From positions 4,216,001 through 4,280,000 of the forward strand of contig CP066552.1 of the NCBI GenBank assembly GCA_016415585.1: 64,000 bases of DNA, read 5' to 3'. The notes below the pieces were generated by a model. That model ran no database searches. It saw only the letters and a program-made list of their open reading frames with translations, and was not told the origin of the DNA. The stretch comes from Pectobacterium carotovorum. GTDB taxonomy: Bacteria; Pseudomonadota; Gammaproteobacteria; Enterobacterales; Enterobacteriaceae. Numbering within the stretch: position 1 is the first letter of the stretch; each line of letters begins with the position of its first letter. Below, piece by piece: positions 43,651 to 54,099 of the stretch. Both the position numbers and the translations under genes were made by a program.

Positions 43651-44655
43651 TTACGGGCGGCCAACAAAACCGATAGCGTCGTAGACTTTCTTCAGCGTTT
43701 CCTGTGCGCGAGCGCTGGCTTTGTCAGCCCCTTCACGCATGATCTGTTGCAGGAACGCCTCATCGTTACGGTAGCGATGATAACGCTCTTGCAGCTCAGA
43801 CAGCATACCGGATACGGCATCCGCCACCGCGCCTTTCAGGTGACCATACATCTGGCCGTTAAATTCCTGCTCCAGCTCAGGGATGGGTTTTCCCGTCACG
43901 CCAGACAGAATATCCAACAGGTTGGATACCCCAGCTTTATTCTTCACATCATAGCGAATGACGGGTGGCTCGTCGGAATCTGTCATCGCGCGTTTGATCT
44001 TCTTCACCACCGCTTTCGGATCTTCCAGCAGCCCGATAACGTTATTGCGGTTATCGTCAGACTTGGACATCTTCTTGGTCGGTTCCAGCAGCGACATCAC
44101 GCGGGCACCCGATTTCGGAATGAACGGCTCTGGTACTTTGAAAATATCGCCATACAGGCTGTTGAAGCGCTGACCAACGTCACGGCTCAGCTCCAGGTGC
44201 TGTTTTTGATCTTCACCCACTGGTACCTGATTCGTTTGGTACAGCAGGATATCTGCCGCCATCAGCACCGGATAACTAAACAGACCGGCGTTAATGTTCT
44301 CTTCGTAACGCGCGGATTTATCCTTGAACTGCGTCATGCGGCTCAGTTCGCCGAAATACGCGTAGCAGTTCAGTATCCAGCTCAGTTGGCTGTGCTCAGG
44401 CACGTGCGACTGAACAAAAATGGTGCTCTTTTTCGGATCGATACCACAGGCCAGATACAGCGCCAGCGTATCCAGCGTCGCTTTTCTCAGCGCCTGCGGA
44501 TCCTGACGTACCGTGATGGCATGCAAATCCACAATGCAATAGATGCAGTCGTAATCGTCCTGCATGTTGACCCACTGACGTAACGCCCCCATGTAGTTAC
44601 CAATGGTCAATTCACCAGACGGCTGCGCACCGCTAAATACAATGGGCTTGCTCAT
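43651..44655 (-). CDS. trpS: TrpS, tryptophanyl-tRNA synthetase
   Basis: Class I aminoacyl-tRNA synthetase charging tRNA-Trp, cytosolic, 334 residues as in E. coli. The HIGH-type motif is in [16 protein letters not shown] and the KMSKS motif in [13 protein letters not shown] (about residue 195). [22 protein letters not shown] is the conserved tryptophan-site stretch. It overlaps gph by four bases and ends the dam-rpe-gph-trpS run known from E. coli. Confidence 0.97.
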   Translation of the reverse strand: MSKPIVFSGAQPSGELTIGNYMGALRQWVNMQDDYDCIYCIVDLHAITVRQDPQALRKATLDTLALYLACGIDPKKSTIFVQSHVPEHSQLSWILNCYAYFGELSRMTQFKDKSARYEENINAGLFSYPVLMAADILLYQTNQVPVGEDQKQHLELSRDVGQRFNSLYGDIFKVPEPFIPKSGARVMSLLEPTKKMSKSDDNRNNVIGLLEDPKAVVKKIKRAMTDSDEPPVIRYDVKNKAGVSNLLDILSGVTGKPIPELEQEFNGQMYGHLKGAVADAVSGMLSELQERYHRYRNDEAFLQQIMREGADKASARAQETLKKVYDAIGFVGRP

Positions 44656-45356
44656 ACTAAGGGTTCCTGATTGTGTGAAGAAGAATGCCCGATCAGGGGC
44701 AAAATATCGGCAAAACGATCCAGAACGACATCCGGCTGACTCAGCTCGATCGCTTCACCATAGTTATAACCATACGTCATGCCGACACTGCGGCAACCCG
44801 CCGCCTGTGCCGCCTGAATATCATTGCGGGAATCGCCGACGAACAGGAGTTCGCTGGCACGCAGCCCCAGCTTACCGAGTACCAGATAGAGCGGCGCAGG
44901 ATGCGGCTTTTTCACAATAACGTCATCGCCACCGATGATCAGCGAGAAATAGTCGCCGATCCCTAATCCTGCCAGCAACGGCGCAACGAACGGCGTGGGT
45001 TTATTGGTCACCACCGCCATCGGAACGCCCTGCTGCGCTAACTGCGCCAGCGTCTCTTTTACCTGCGGGAACAGCGTGCTACCGCTATCCACCGTCTGCG
45101 CATAATAGCTATCGAACCGCTCACGGGTTTCCTGCAAGCGTGCAGCCGTTGGCTCAACACCAGCCCAACGCAGCGCCCGTTCAACCATCACGTCCGCACC
45201 GTTACCAATCCAGGTTGCGACACGCGCTTCGCCCGCAGCAGGCAACGACTGCGCCACTAAGGCCTGATCGATAGCCGCCGCCAGACCCGGTGCACTGTGA
45301 ATCAGCGTCCCATCCAAATCAAAAGCTAATCCGCGAACTGCGGTTAATTCAGTCAT
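44652..45356 (-). CDS. gph: Gph, phosphoglycolate phosphatase
   Basis: HAD-type phosphatase that removes 2-phosphoglycolate formed in DNA repair. The nucleophile is in [16 protein letters not shown], motif II in [13 protein letters not shown], the Lys in [11 protein letters not shown] and the acidic motif IV in [22 protein letters not shown] 45356 (234 residues) begins MTELTAVRG and overlaps the rpe stop by eight bases; the longer frame to 45464 lies in rpe. Confidence 0.95.
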   Translation of the reverse strand: MTELTAVRGLAFDLDGTLIHSAPGLAAAIDQALVAQSLPAAGEARVATWIGNGADVMVERALRWAGVEPTAARLQETRERFDSYYAQTVDSGSTLFPQVKETLAQLAQQGVPMAVVTNKPTPFVAPLLAGLGIGDYFSLIIGGDDVIVKKPHPAPLYLVLGKLGLRASELLFVGDSRNDIQAAQAAGCRSVGMTYGYNYGEAIELSQPDVVLDRFADILPLIGHSSSHNQEPLV

Positions 45357-46026
45357 GTGTCGTCCTTGAAATTTCACTACGCATTTGATCAATGACGGCA
45401 CGGTAATCTGGATGACCAAAAATAGCCGATCCCGCCACAAACATATCCGCGCCCGCTTCAGCAATCGCGCCGATATTTTCTACTTTTACGCCGCCATCGA
45501 CTTCCAGTCGAATGTCGTAACCGCTGTCGTCGATCAAGCGACGAACCTGACGCAGTTTATCCAACGTGCTGGGAATAAAGGACTGACCGCCAAATCCTGG
45601 GTTAACTGACATCAGCAGAATGATATCCAGCTTGTCCATGACGTAATCAAGATAACTTAGCGGGGTCGCCGGGTTAAAAACCAGCCCGGCTTTACAGCCG
45701 TGATCTTTGATCAGTTGGAGTGAACGATCGAGGTGATCCGTGGCTTCGGGATGAAAGGTTATGAAACTGGCTCCCGCATTGGCGAAATCAGGGATGATAC
45801 GATCGACTGGTTTCACCATCAAATGAACGTCAATCGGCGCGGTAATGCCGTAATCGCGCAGGGATTTCAGTACCAGTGGGCCAATCGTCAAATTTGGCAC
45901 ATAGTGGTTATCCATGACATCAAAATGGACCACATCAGCCCCGGCAGCTAATACGTTAGCGGTATCTTCACCAAGACGGGCAAAATCAGCCGACAAAATG
46001 GACGGCGCGATTAAAAACGGTTTCAT
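45349..46026 (-). CDS. rpe: Rpe, ribulose-phosphate 3-epimerase
   Basis: TIM-barrel epimerase interconverting ribulose 5-phosphate and xylulose 5-phosphate in the pentose phosphate pathway. Catalytic and metal residues are seen in [69 protein letters not shown] and FVAGSAIFG. 225 residues, the E. coli length. It lies between dam and gph as in E. coli. Confidence 0.97.
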   Translation of the reverse strand: MKPFLIAPSILSADFARLGEDTANVLAAGADVVHFDVMDNHYVPNLTIGPLVLKSLRDYGITAPIDVHLMVKPVDRIIPDFANAGASFITFHPEATDHLDRSLQLIKDHGCKAGLVFNPATPLSYLDYVMDKLDIILLMSVNPGFGGQSFIPSTLDKLRQVRRLIDDSGYDIRLEVDGGVKVENIGAIAEAGADMFVAGSAIFGHPDYRAVIDQMRSEISRTTHD

Positions 46027-46139
46027 TCATTTCTCCAAACGGTAAAGTCTGAATGCCTGCGGGTAACCTCTTCTCGGCTAATAACGCCTTTCAGACGACA
46101 TTAGCCGATTCACCTCGCTCTGTTTTACCCCAAACGGAA

Positions 46140-46952
46140 TCACCGATATAGGGCTAATAACTCGTTTACTTTACTACGCCCTAAAATATTACGGCTAATC
46201 GTTCGGCGCGCTTTCACCACATAAAGCACGGCTTCCTGATACCACTCACGGGTCAGCAACGTGTCATGATTGGAAATCAGAACCGGAATCTGGCTTTCTA
46301 CAGACAGGCGGCGTGCCAATTGCGCCAAACTCTGCTGGTCGGCACGGCTAAAATTATTAGTGTGATAGGCAGTGAAATTTGCGGTAGCAGACAGCGGAGC
46401 ATAAGGCGGATCGCAATAAATAACCGATCCCTTCTCTGCTTTTTCCAGCGTGTCCTGATAATGCTCACAGACGAAGGTGGCATTTTGCGCTTTAAAGGCG
46501 AACCAGCGAATTTCCTCTTCAGGAAAATAGGGCTTCTTATAGCGCCCGAAAGGGACATTGAATTCACCGCGCATATTGTAGCGGCACAGGCCGTTATAAC
46601 AGTGGCGATTCAAATAGAGAAACAACAGCGCGCGCCGATAAGCATCACTGCAAAGGTTAAATTCGTCACGCAGCAGATAAAATGCCTCAGACGTGTTCAC
46701 TTCATCCGTAAAAAGTTTACGGGCGTCGAGAACAAACTCATCGGCATTCGATTTGACGATATTGTACAGGTTAATCAGGTCGCTATTAATATCAGCCAGT
46801 ATGTAGCGCTCGTATTCCGTATTCAGAAATACGGAACCCGCGCCAACAAAGGGCTCGATAAGACAGTCTCCTGCGGGTAAATAGCGACGAATTTCTTCTA
46901 CCAGCGGATATTTACCACCAGCCCATTTTAAAAAAGCGCGGTTCTTCTTCAT
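46140..46952 (-). CDS. dam: Dam, DNA adenine methyltransferase
   Basis: Methylates adenine in GATC, needed for mismatch repair direction and replication timing. The AdoMet motif is FLKWAGGKYPLVEEI near the N-terminus, LIEPFVGAGSVFLNT follows, and the catalytic motif is YCDPPYAPLSAT at about residue 180. 270 residues (E. coli 278). Downstream of damX as in E. coli, with a gap of 79 bases. Confidence 0.97.
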   Translation of the reverse strand: MKKNRAFLKWAGGKYPLVEEIRRYLPAGDCLIEPFVGAGSVFLNTEYERYILADINSDLINLYNIVKSNADEFVLDARKLFTDEVNTSEAFYLLRDEFNLCSDAYRRALLFLYLNRHCYNGLCRYNMRGEFNVPFGRYKKPYFPEEEIRWFAFKAQNATFVCEHYQDTLEKAEKGSVIYCDPPYAPLSATANFTAYHTNNFSRADQQSLAQLARRLSVESQIPVLISNHDTLLTREWYQEAVLYVVKARRTISRNILGRSKVNELLALYR

Positions 46953-47031
46953 GCCGTCGTTAGTTACTCATACGTTTCAGAGCCGCGGATTGTACTCTGT
47001 GTCAGACAGCACATCAGGGCTAAAATTGGTG

Positions 47032-48042
47032 TTACTTATTCAAGTCCTGCTTCACCTGACGGATCGGCTTAACCCATGGTTTTTTCGCTTGTACTTCTGC
47101 GGGCAACGTAGCAATTGCCTGTTTCGCCTCAGCAGAAGACGCATAGACTCCGGTCACTAGCACATACCAGGATTTTCCGTCTCGTTTGGTTTCATACACC
47201 CATGAATGGGTGAGGTTGTTCTGTTTCGCGTAGGCTTTCAATGTGTCCGCGCGTGAGGCGCTGCTCAGTTGCAGCGTAAAGTGGCTCGCAGGCGCACTCT
47301 GCACGGATACATTCTGTCCGGCAGCCGCAGGAGCAACCTTTGCGTTAGTTGCAGGTTTGCTTGCTACTGGCGCTTTCGATGCATTATTCGTAGCGTTGCT
47401 ACCAGCATACGCAGGGGTCGTATTATGTGTATTTTTCGCTGATGAGGTCGCTGGCGTTTTTCCCGTCGGAGCTACCGTCGCAGGTGCGGTCGGCAACGTC
47501 GAGTTTCCTGTCGCACCCTGAGAGAATTCGCTAACGCGCCCTTGCTGTTGCGACAGCGCATCAGTGATATTGCCAGGCAGCTCAATACGCTGCTGGCCTG
47601 CCACAGGCGGTTGAACCTGCGCATCAGTCGGCGTACCAGAAATCGGTGGAGCGCTTAACGTTTGAGGCGACATCGGCGCTTGAGAAGACGCCTGTGCTGG
47701 TGTTTGACCATGGCTGGCATCGCCAGAAATCGCCGCAGGACTTTCCCCCAGCGAAGAAGGCTGAGCGCCCTGAGCCATGGAGGACGATGAAGAGAGATCG
47801 ATATTTCGCTCGCCACTCGCTTGATTCTGCGTCTGTGATGTTTGTGGCTGAGAAGGTGCCTGCAAAGCAGATCCAATGCCCACGATCAGCAACACCAGCA
47901 CCACAATCCCGATGCCAATCATCAGGTGCTGTCTAGAAAGTGCGATCTTGGGTACCGCAAAGTTGCTGCTTTTCTGCTGACGAGTAGGTCGACGGTCACT
48001 GGTATCAGGCTTCAGCTCATCTTCCGGCTTGAACTCATCCAT
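47032..48042 (-). CDS. damX: DamX, SPOR-domain cell division protein
   Basis: Bitopic inner-membrane protein recruited to the septal ring. A basic cytosolic N-terminus (residues 1-35) leads to one membrane helix (HLMIGIGIVVLVLLIVGIGSAL, about 39-60). A long Ala/Ser/Gln/Pro-rich low-complexity linker (to about 255) ends in a C-terminal SPOR domain that binds denuded peptidoglycan (FTLQLSSASRADTLKAY to WVKPIRQVKQDL). At 336 residues it is clearly shorter than E. coli DamX (428), mainly in the linker and N-terminal part. It lies between aroB and dam. Confidence 0.93.
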   Translation of the reverse strand: MDEFKPEDELKPDTSDRRPTRQQKSSNFAVPKIALSRQHLMIGIGIVVLVLLIVGIGSALQAPSQPQTSQTQNQASGERNIDLSSSSSMAQGAQPSSLGESPAAISGDASHGQTPAQASSQAPMSPQTLSAPPISGTPTDAQVQPPVAGQQRIELPGNITDALSQQQGRVSEFSQGATGNSTLPTAPATVAPTGKTPATSSAKNTHNTTPAYAGSNATNNASKAPVASKPATNAKVAPAAAGQNVSVQSAPASHFTLQLSSASRADTLKAYAKQNNLTHSWVYETKRDGKSWYVLVTGVYASSAEAKQAIATLPAEVQAKKPWVKPIRQVKQDLNK

Positions 48043-48225
48043 TTAACATCTCCCCACTAAAAAGCTCGAATTCGCCACGCGGTCGCCAAGGCGAATCATT
48101 AAATCGTAACGCATTGTATTTTATTAACCATAACCCATCAGGGCGTGTCTGTCGTTAATACTTATCTTTCATAACGGATAGTCTTTCATAATGGATTGTC
48201 TCTCATAACCCGGTAGCATTACGCA

Positions 48226-49311
48226 TCAGGCAAGGCAATCTGCTATCGAAGCCAATACCATGTCATGCGCTACGCCGCCACGAACTTCTGATTGACCAAT
48301 TGCCGTTGGCAGTACCAAACGCAACTCACCCGCCAGAACTTTCTTGTCGCGCATCATATGGGGAAGATAGGCCTCAGGTGCCATTTGCGTCGGGCCGTTC
48401 ACCGGCAGACCAGCACGAACCAGCAGAGATTTGACTCGTTCGACATCCTCAACGGAAAACTGCCCAAGGCGACGTGCCGTATGCGCAGCCATCACCATGC
48501 CTGCCGCAACCGCTTCGCCGTGAAGCCAGTTACCGTAGCCCATTTCCGCTTCGATAGCATGCCCATAAGTATGGCCCAGATTAAGCAACGCACGCATGCC
48601 GCTTTCACGTTCATCAGCAGCAACCACTGCGGCTTTAATTTCGCAGCAGCGTCGAATGCAGTAAGCTAGCGCGTCATGCTGTAGCGCACGCACGGCTTCA
48701 ATGTTTTCTTCGAGCCAAAGAAAGAAATCGCGATCCAGAATAATGCCGTACTTGATGACTTCCGCCAGCCCGGATGACAACTCCCGTGCCGGTAAAGATT
48801 TCAGGCAGTCCAGATCGATCACAACTGATACGGGCTGGTAGAACGCCCCGATCATATTTTTACCCAACGGGTGATTGACGGCGGTTTTACCACCGACGGA
48901 GGAATCTACCTGCGATAACAGCGTTGTCGGCACCTGGATAAACCGGACGCCACGCTGATAACTGGCCGCGGCAAAACCGGCTAAATCGCCGATGACACCG
49001 CCACCCAAGGCAACAATTGTCGTATCACGACCATGCGGTTTCGCCAACAGTGCGGTAAAAACCTGATCCAATACGGTCAGCGATTTGTGCTGCTCGCCGT
49101 CAGGTAAGATAACCTGATCGACATGCACGCCACTGTTTTCCAACACACCACGAACGCGGTCAAGGTACAGAGGAGCCAACGTCTGGTTCGTCACCAGCAT
49201 GGCCTGCTCCCCCGCTTTCAACGGCATAAAAGAAGCCGAATCATCAAATAATCCAGCGGCTATCGTAATGGGATAACTACGTTCCCCTAGTGTTACGGTA
49301 ATTCTTTCCAT
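48226..49311 (-). CDS. aroB: AroB, 3-dehydroquinate synthase
   Basis: Second enzyme of the shikimate pathway; NAD- and metal-dependent cyclisation of DAHP. Motifs: [62 protein letters not shown], and the metal ligands in [22 protein letters not shown] and [10 protein letters not shown]. 361 residues (E. coli 362). It follows aroK by 51 bases. Confidence 0.97.
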   Translation of the reverse strand: MERITVTLGERSYPITIAAGLFDDSASFMPLKAGEQAMLVTNQTLAPLYLDRVRGVLENSGVHVDQVILPDGEQHKSLTVLDQVFTALLAKPHGRDTTIVALGGGVIGDLAGFAAASYQRGVRFIQVPTTLLSQVDSSVGGKTAVNHPLGKNMIGAFYQPVSVVIDLDCLKSLPARELSSGLAEVIKYGIILDRDFFLWLEENIEAVRALQHDALAYCIRRCCEIKAAVVAADERESGMRALLNLGHTYGHAIEAEMGYGNWLHGEAVAAGMVMAAHTARRLGQFSVEDVERVKSLLVRAGLPVNGPTQMAPEAYLPHMMRDKKVLAGELRLVLPTAIGQSEVRGGVAHDMVLASIADCLA

Positions 49312-49362
49312 GCGCGTTAAACAACCCGTTCAGGATCCGCTCAATGCGGATAAGGTATGCTC

Positions 49363-49884
49363 TTAGTTACTTTCCAGCATATTGATAATCTGGTTAGCAA
49401 CGACCTTGGCACTTTGCTCGTCAGTCCGAATGGTCACGTCAGCGATTTCTTCATAAAGCGGGTTCCGCTCTTTCGCCAACGCTTCCAATACTTCACGTGG
49501 AGGGGTTTCAACCTGAAGTAACGGACGCTTCTTGTCACGCTGCGTGCGGGCAAGCTGTTTCTCGATTGTCGTTTCCAAATAAACGACAACGCCGCGCGCG
49601 GAAAGACGATTGCGCGTCTCACGTGATTTGACTGAGCCACCGCCTGTCGCCAGTACGATGCCTTGCTTTTCCGTCAATTCATTAATGACTTTCTCTTCAC
49701 GATCGCGGAAGCCTTCTTCGCCTTCCACATCGAATACCCAGCCCACATCAGCCCCAGTGCGTCGCTCAATTTCTTGATCGGAGTCGAAAAACTCCATATT
49801 GAGTTGTTGAGCTAACTGACGGCCAATAGTGCTTTTGCCGGCACCCATAGGCCCAACCAGAAAGATATTGCGTTTCTCTGCCAT
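49363..49884 (-). CDS. aroK: AroK, shikimate kinase I
   Basis: ATP-dependent kinase making shikimate 3-phosphate. Walker A is [18 protein letters not shown], the substrate-binding Asp is in [23 protein letters not shown] is the shikimate-binding Arg region and VLATGGGSV the GGG motif; [11 protein letters not shown] is the lid. 173 residues, the E. coli length. First gene of the aroK-aroB-damX-dam run. Confidence 0.97.
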   Translation of the reverse strand: MAEKRNIFLVGPMGAGKSTIGRQLAQQLNMEFFDSDQEIERRTGADVGWVFDVEGEEGFRDREEKVINELTEKQGIVLATGGGSVKSRETRNRLSARGVVVYLETTIEKQLARTQRDKKRPLLQVETPPREVLEALAKERNPLYEEIADVTIRTDEQSAKVVANQIINMLESN

Positions 49885-50235
49885 GTTTTTTGGTATTACT
49901 AAGACAATTCGTTAATGATAACCCGCCCCGCCAATCAACCCAGCGGCGGGACCTAAACTGAAACCTCATGAGCGATAGTGCGAGAATCAGACAAAAAATT
50001 ATCTCAAGACTCAGGGTAGTTTGGCAACCGAATAAAATGTCACACCGACCACAGGTGGTCAATGTAGTATGTTTTATCGACATTTTCGGTGGAACAACAC
50101 TTCAGTGCTCAATTCGCTAACCCTTGTAAGCTAAATCCGCCGCAGCGTCAAACTCATAAGCGCTGAACGTGACAAAATATTGCGCCCAATCCGAAAAAAA
50201 AACACCGTATGACATCAGAGCCCGCCTGGGTTTAC
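49885..50235. promoter_or_regulatory. aroK upstream region
   Basis: 351 bases without a gene between hofQ and aroK, both on the minus strand. The length and AT-rich stretches fit the aroK promoter and leader. No specific operator was recognised. Confidence 0.5.
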
Positions 50236-51510
50236 TCATGATGATGCGGGTATCAACGTCGGCGTAATGAAAATGACCAATTCTCGTCGCGTATGCTGCT
50301 GAGTATGGTTTCTGAACAGATGACCAAATACGGGAACCTCGCCCAATAGTGGTACCTGTCTGTCACTGTTCTTTTTTTGCTGCTGGAAAATGCCGCCTAA
50401 AACGATAGTTTCTCCATCAGCAACCGTCACCTGGGTTTGGATTTCCTGTTTGTCGATCGCTAACGCTTCACCATTATCACCCTGCTTGATCGTCTGCCCC
50501 GGCATGTTTTGGCTAATTTTCAGGTTCAGCGTAATCCGCCCGGCACGCAGGATGTCCGGCGTAACCTCCATCCCTAATACCGCTTCTTTGAACTCGATAG
50601 ACGTCGAGCCGCTGGCACCGCTGGAGACCTGATACGGAATTTCCGTGCCTTGTTTAATACTGGCGGTCTGCTGGTGCGCAGTAAACAAGCGAGGGCTGGC
50701 GATAATCTCGACCTGACTTTCCTGTTCCAGCGCCATTAACTCCAGATCCAGCAAGCGGCCATTCAGCCGCGCCAAATGGAACCCGGCATTGATCGCTGGC
50801 GTATCCACAGGCAGGCCAACGTTAAAATTATTCAGCCTGAGCGCCTTGTTCGCCGCGTCCCCTTCTCCCAGACCCCAGTTTACGCCCAGCGCCTGCAGGT
50901 GCTCGCTGCTGATAGTGACAATATGCGCTGCCAGCTGTACCTGTGCCAAGGGCAGATCAAGCTCCTTCACCCACGGTTCGAGCTGTGCCAAAGCCTCTTC
51001 CGTATCACGAATCAATAAAGTATTCATCCGTTTATCCACGGTTACGCTGCCACGCGTAGAGAGTAGCGTTCCACGCTGAGCCTGAACACTGGCCGCCACT
51101 TCCGTCGCGTCAGCATACTGCAATGCAACAGAGATATTATGCAGCGGTAATTTCTGCGCCTGCTCCGCCGCATGTTCGTCCCGTTCTTTCTGCAAGGACT
51201 CAAGGTGATCGGCAGGGAAAACCATCAGCACGTTGCCGTTCCGTTCGACGCTAAGCTTCCCCATGCGTAAAACAATATCCAGTGCCTGCTGCCAGGGAAT
51301 ATCTGCCAGCCTCAGGCTAAGATTCCCCGTCACGCCCGGAGCGATCACCACATTGAGCTGCTGGTGATCGGCTAACGCCTGTAGCACCCGAGGTATCGGT
51401 GAATCTTCAAACGCCATCGATACCGAGCTTTCCGCACTGGCCTGAAACGGCGCGGCGAGAAGAAGTTGCCAGCTCCACGCCGCCACTCGACATAACCTAT
51501 TCATATTCAT
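50236..51510 (-). CDS. hofQ: HofQ, secretin of the DNA-uptake/pilus-like machine
   Basis: PilQ/ComE-type outer-membrane secretin, 424 residues (E. coli 412). A signal peptide (residues 1-26, ending FQASA) precedes the secretin/TonB short N-terminal domain (IPRVLQALADHQQLNVVIAPGVTGNLSLRL). Then come the N1-type domain and the secretin core with VEIIASPRLFTAHQQTASIKQGTEIPY, GMEVTPDI and GETIVLGGIFQQQKKNSDRQVPLLGEVPVFGHLF. It is the last gene of hofMNOPQ; homologues import DNA as nutrient in E. coli (family knowledge). Confidence 0.95.
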   Translation of the reverse strand: MNMNRLCRVAAWSWQLLLAAPFQASAESSVSMAFEDSPIPRVLQALADHQQLNVVIAPGVTGNLSLRLADIPWQQALDIVLRMGKLSVERNGNVLMVFPADHLESLQKERDEHAAEQAQKLPLHNISVALQYADATEVAASVQAQRGTLLSTRGSVTVDKRMNTLLIRDTEEALAQLEPWVKELDLPLAQVQLAAHIVTISSEHLQALGVNWGLGEGDAANKALRLNNFNVGLPVDTPAINAGFHLARLNGRLLDLELMALEQESQVEIIASPRLFTAHQQTASIKQGTEIPYQVSSGASGSTSIEFKEAVLGMEVTPDILRAGRITLNLKISQNMPGQTIKQGDNGEALAIDKQEIQTQVTVADGETIVLGGIFQQQKKNSDRQVPLLGEVPVFGHLFRNHTQQHTRRELVIFITPTLIPASS

Positions 51511-51610
51511 AACCTTCCTTGTTATCGAGATACGCTGTTATCAACATTGTTTTCAACGAACGGTTGTCCAAAAATTACGTTCAAAATACGTGTCGCCAGA
51601 CAAATCTCAC

Positions 51611-51988
51611 CTATTCCGCGGGCTTAGTGATAAACGGAGAAACCAGCAGCAGGCTATCTGGCAGACCATCACAACCTGCCTCACGCGCTGTCGGGACAAG
51701 TTTGGCCCCTGATTTATCCAATTGGCTGACTAGCCAGTATCCCGGTGGGATCGTTTCGCCACTTGTCAGCTTGATCCAACCAACCTCCGGCTGTGCTAGC
51801 CAACCAATCCAGCGATCGCCAGAGCCAATCACGCCTTTTAGCTGCCACGGTGGCAATGTCGCTGAGGGCAGACAACGCGCAGTAGCCAGAGGCTGAAAAG
51901 GGTCGATGCGTTCTTCGAGTTTTTCTGCCTGCACGCTATGGGGCACGAAGAGCAACATCAAGGCGATACGGATCGAGATATGACTCAT
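51611..51988 (-). CDS. hofP: HofP, pilus-biogenesis-like protein
   Basis: 125 residues; a signal peptide (MSHISIRIALMLLFVPHSVQ, cleaved after A) precedes RIDPFQPL and WQLKGVIGSGDRWIGWLAQPEVGWIKLTSGETI, the short beta domain of PilP-like proteins. Sequence conservation of HofP is low, so position in hofMNOPQ is the main support. It overlaps hofO by four bases and is separated from hofQ by 100 bases. Confidence 0.85.
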   Translation of the reverse strand: MSHISIRIALMLLFVPHSVQAEKLEERIDPFQPLATARCLPSATLPPWQLKGVIGSGDRWIGWLAQPEVGWIKLTSGETIPPGYWLVSQLDKSGAKLVPTAREAGCDGLPDSLLLVSPFITKPAE

Positions 51989-52572
51989 GGCATTCCCTCC
52001 GGCCTGATTAGCGACAGCTCAACCTGTAACCGTGGTATTTCTGACGACGACTCCGTTGAAACGGCATCAGGCTTTACGGTCAGTTGCGTTATTCGCAGCA
52101 CATAAGGTAACTCCGCCAGCGCACGAAGCACCTGCAACACGCCCGTGTAATTCGCGCTAAATGCCAATTGCCAACGTTCCTGATGAGATGCCTCCGCGTG
52201 AGGCGGAGCGGGCTGCCAGGATAGAAGCGAAGCCCCTGCCTGCGACAGAGGCTCGACGATAAGCTGTGCCAGCCTGTCAGGCTGAAAGGGATCGTCTTGC
52301 GCAGTTTTCTCCGCTAATTGCTCGCGTAGCACCGACAGTAACGGCATCGCATCGAGCTTTTGCTGGACGTCCTGTCTATCCAGACGCGCCTGAACGGTTT
52401 GCTTTTCTATGCCAATCACGGCCCTACGAACGTCACCGATGAGGAGCCAGCCAGATAGCAGCCCGGCAGCGGCGACAAACGCCAATTGAAGCGCCAACTG
52501 CTGCCAGAGCGGTTTATTCACTAGCTCAGGCCGATTCAGCACGACGTCAGTCAAAACCGATGGATTAATCAT
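51985..52572 (-). CDS. hofO: HofO, PilO-like protein
   Basis: 195 residues with one N-terminal membrane helix (LQLAFVAAAGLLSGWLLIG, about residues 28-46), a coiled-coil stretch (VQARLDRQDVQQKLDAM) and a ferredoxin-like periplasmic domain (YTGVLQVLRALAELPYVLRITQLTV), the PilO layout. Overlaps hofN by eight bases and hofP by four. Confidence 0.85.
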   Translation of the reverse strand: MINPSVLTDVVLNRPELVNKPLWQQLALQLAFVAAAGLLSGWLLIGDVRRAVIGIEKQTVQARLDRQDVQQKLDAMPLLSVLREQLAEKTAQDDPFQPDRLAQLIVEPLSQAGASLLSWQPAPPHAEASHQERWQLAFSANYTGVLQVLRALAELPYVLRITQLTVKPDAVSTESSSEIPRLQVELSLIRPEGMP

Positions 52573-53134
52573 GGCCTTCCTCCCGCAGGGAAGCGCCTGT
52601 ATCGCGCCAATTGGCCTGAAAGGAAAAGCGCAGCCCGGTATTCACACCGCGCTCTCGGGACGTCTGCAGCAGCTGTACGCGTTCGACGGAAGCATGGCGT
52701 AATAACGCGTGCTGTAGCGTAATGATGTAGTGATAGTTTTCGCTCACGCCGGAAAGCAGCAGGTGCGAGCCACGGTCGGCAATTTCCGTCAGCCACAGAC
52801 GCGCGGGCATCATGCCAGCAAGCTGCTCGAGCAAGTGGAGGTTACGACGATTGTCATGCCGGACCATCACCTCGGCGCGTTCTTGCGCCTGATAGCGACG
52901 CAACGCTTCCCGCGCCTGATGCGTTTGCTGATACAATGCCGTCAGTTGCTGTTGCTGGGTCAGCGCTACATTGAGTTCATCCTGCGCACGTTGCTGTCTG
53001 TGCTGCCAAAACAGATAGCTCGTGGCGATAAGGCATAGCATCAACCCCGTCTGTAGCCACAGCAGCCCCAACCAACGACGTGCTCGCTGGCGCATCAGGG
53101 TGTTACGCCAGGGTAAAAGATTAATCAGCAGCAT
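52565..53134 (-). CDS. hofN: HofN, PilN-like protein
   Basis: 189 residues. It begins LLINLLPWRNTLMRQRARRW, the PilN signature NLLPWR that contacts PilM, followed by a membrane helix (LLWLQTGLMLCLIATSYLFW) and a coiled coil (QQQRAQDELNVALTQQQQLTALYQQ). The periplasmic domain has LEQLAGMMPARLWLTEIADRG. Two bases separate it from hofM. Confidence 0.9.
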   Translation of the reverse strand: MLLINLLPWRNTLMRQRARRWLGLLWLQTGLMLCLIATSYLFWQHRQQRAQDELNVALTQQQQLTALYQQTHQAREALRRYQAQERAEVMVRHDNRRNLHLLEQLAGMMPARLWLTEIADRGSHLLLSGVSENYHYIITLQHALLRHASVERVQLLQTSRERGVNTGLRFSFQANWRDTGASLREEGHD

Positions 53135-53136
53135 AG

Positions 53137-53988
53137 TCAGACATCCTCAGGACGCAATGCCAACCCACCCGCGATCGCATAAGCCGAAGGGAAACTCGGC
53201 AGAGGCGGCTGCATGTGATTACACACCGTTAACGGCGACCACGTCTGTAATACATCGGTCTGCTGACTGGGTAAATCAGGCGAGACGCTAGAGTAATAGG
53301 CTATGTCATCTACATCATGCTGATAGCGAGTACTTACAACCGATAAGATATCCGTTTCGTCATTCAGCTCATCAAGGTGTATCACGCCTGAGTGAAAGGC
53401 ATGGTTCAACGGAGAGACCCACAGCCAGCCATCCAACAGGCGATGCAGCAGCAGACGGTTAGCGTCAAGCCTAGCTCGCTGCGCCATCGCTCGAAGCGCA
53501 CAAGTTGAGACATCAAGAACATCAGGGTGTAACCCCGCACTATTGAGGCAGGCCAACCATTTATCGATTTCCTGTCGGCGTGCTGCCGTCACCAGCAGCG
53601 AACCTTGCTTCTGCGGGTCCTCCCGATAGTCTATCGCCAGTGATTCGCTGCTGATCGGCAGCTTACGCGCCGCCATGGTTTCAATGTAGAGGCTACGTTC
53701 CGGTTCTCGTAAATGTGAGTCAGGCAGCGGTAAATGCTGCTGCAAAATCAGTTGAGCAGGAAACCCCACCCGTAGCGAAATGTGTGCAGGCAGCAAACGA
53801 CGCCATGTATGTAAGGCCTCACAAAGCGCCTCAGTATGGTGTAAACTACCCGAGCGCAACGTATCGTCGGGTAGTGGATATTGCCACCAATGACGAAGCT
53901 GCCAGCCATCGCGGCGGCGTTGAACCGCCAGCGCGCGCATGAAGCCGTTTTGTATATCTACTCCAACCTGCCAGATGTGATAAGCCAT
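53137..53988 (-). CDS. hofM: HofM, PilM-like protein
   Basis: Cytosolic PilM-type actin-like protein, 283 residues (E. coli 259). It starts MAYHIWQVGVDIQNGFMRAL, contains LRVGFPAQLILQQHLPLPD, and DVLDVSTCALRAMAQ in the second lobe. ATG 53988 is taken; an in-frame upstream start would add eight residues and has no clear ribosome-binding site. It is the first gene of hofMNOPQ and is divergent from mrcA with a 111-base gap. Confidence 0.9.
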   Translation of the reverse strand: MAYHIWQVGVDIQNGFMRALAVQRRRDGWQLRHWWQYPLPDDTLRSGSLHHTEALCEALHTWRRLLPAHISLRVGFPAQLILQQHLPLPDSHLREPERSLYIETMAARKLPISSESLAIDYREDPQKQGSLLVTAARRQEIDKWLACLNSAGLHPDVLDVSTCALRAMAQRARLDANRLLLHRLLDGWLWVSPLNHAFHSGVIHLDELNDETDILSVVSTRYQHDVDDIAYYSSVSPDLPSQQTDVLQTWSPLTVCNHMQPPLPSFPSAYAIAGGLALRPEDV

Positions 53989-54099
53989 GTTCAACCCGAT
54001 TTCCTTATCCAATAAACATATCCACAGTGCTGGCTTACCTTTATACTAGCGCCCGATTGTTTATAAACTGTCCAAACGCTACTGAATGGAAAATCCCAG

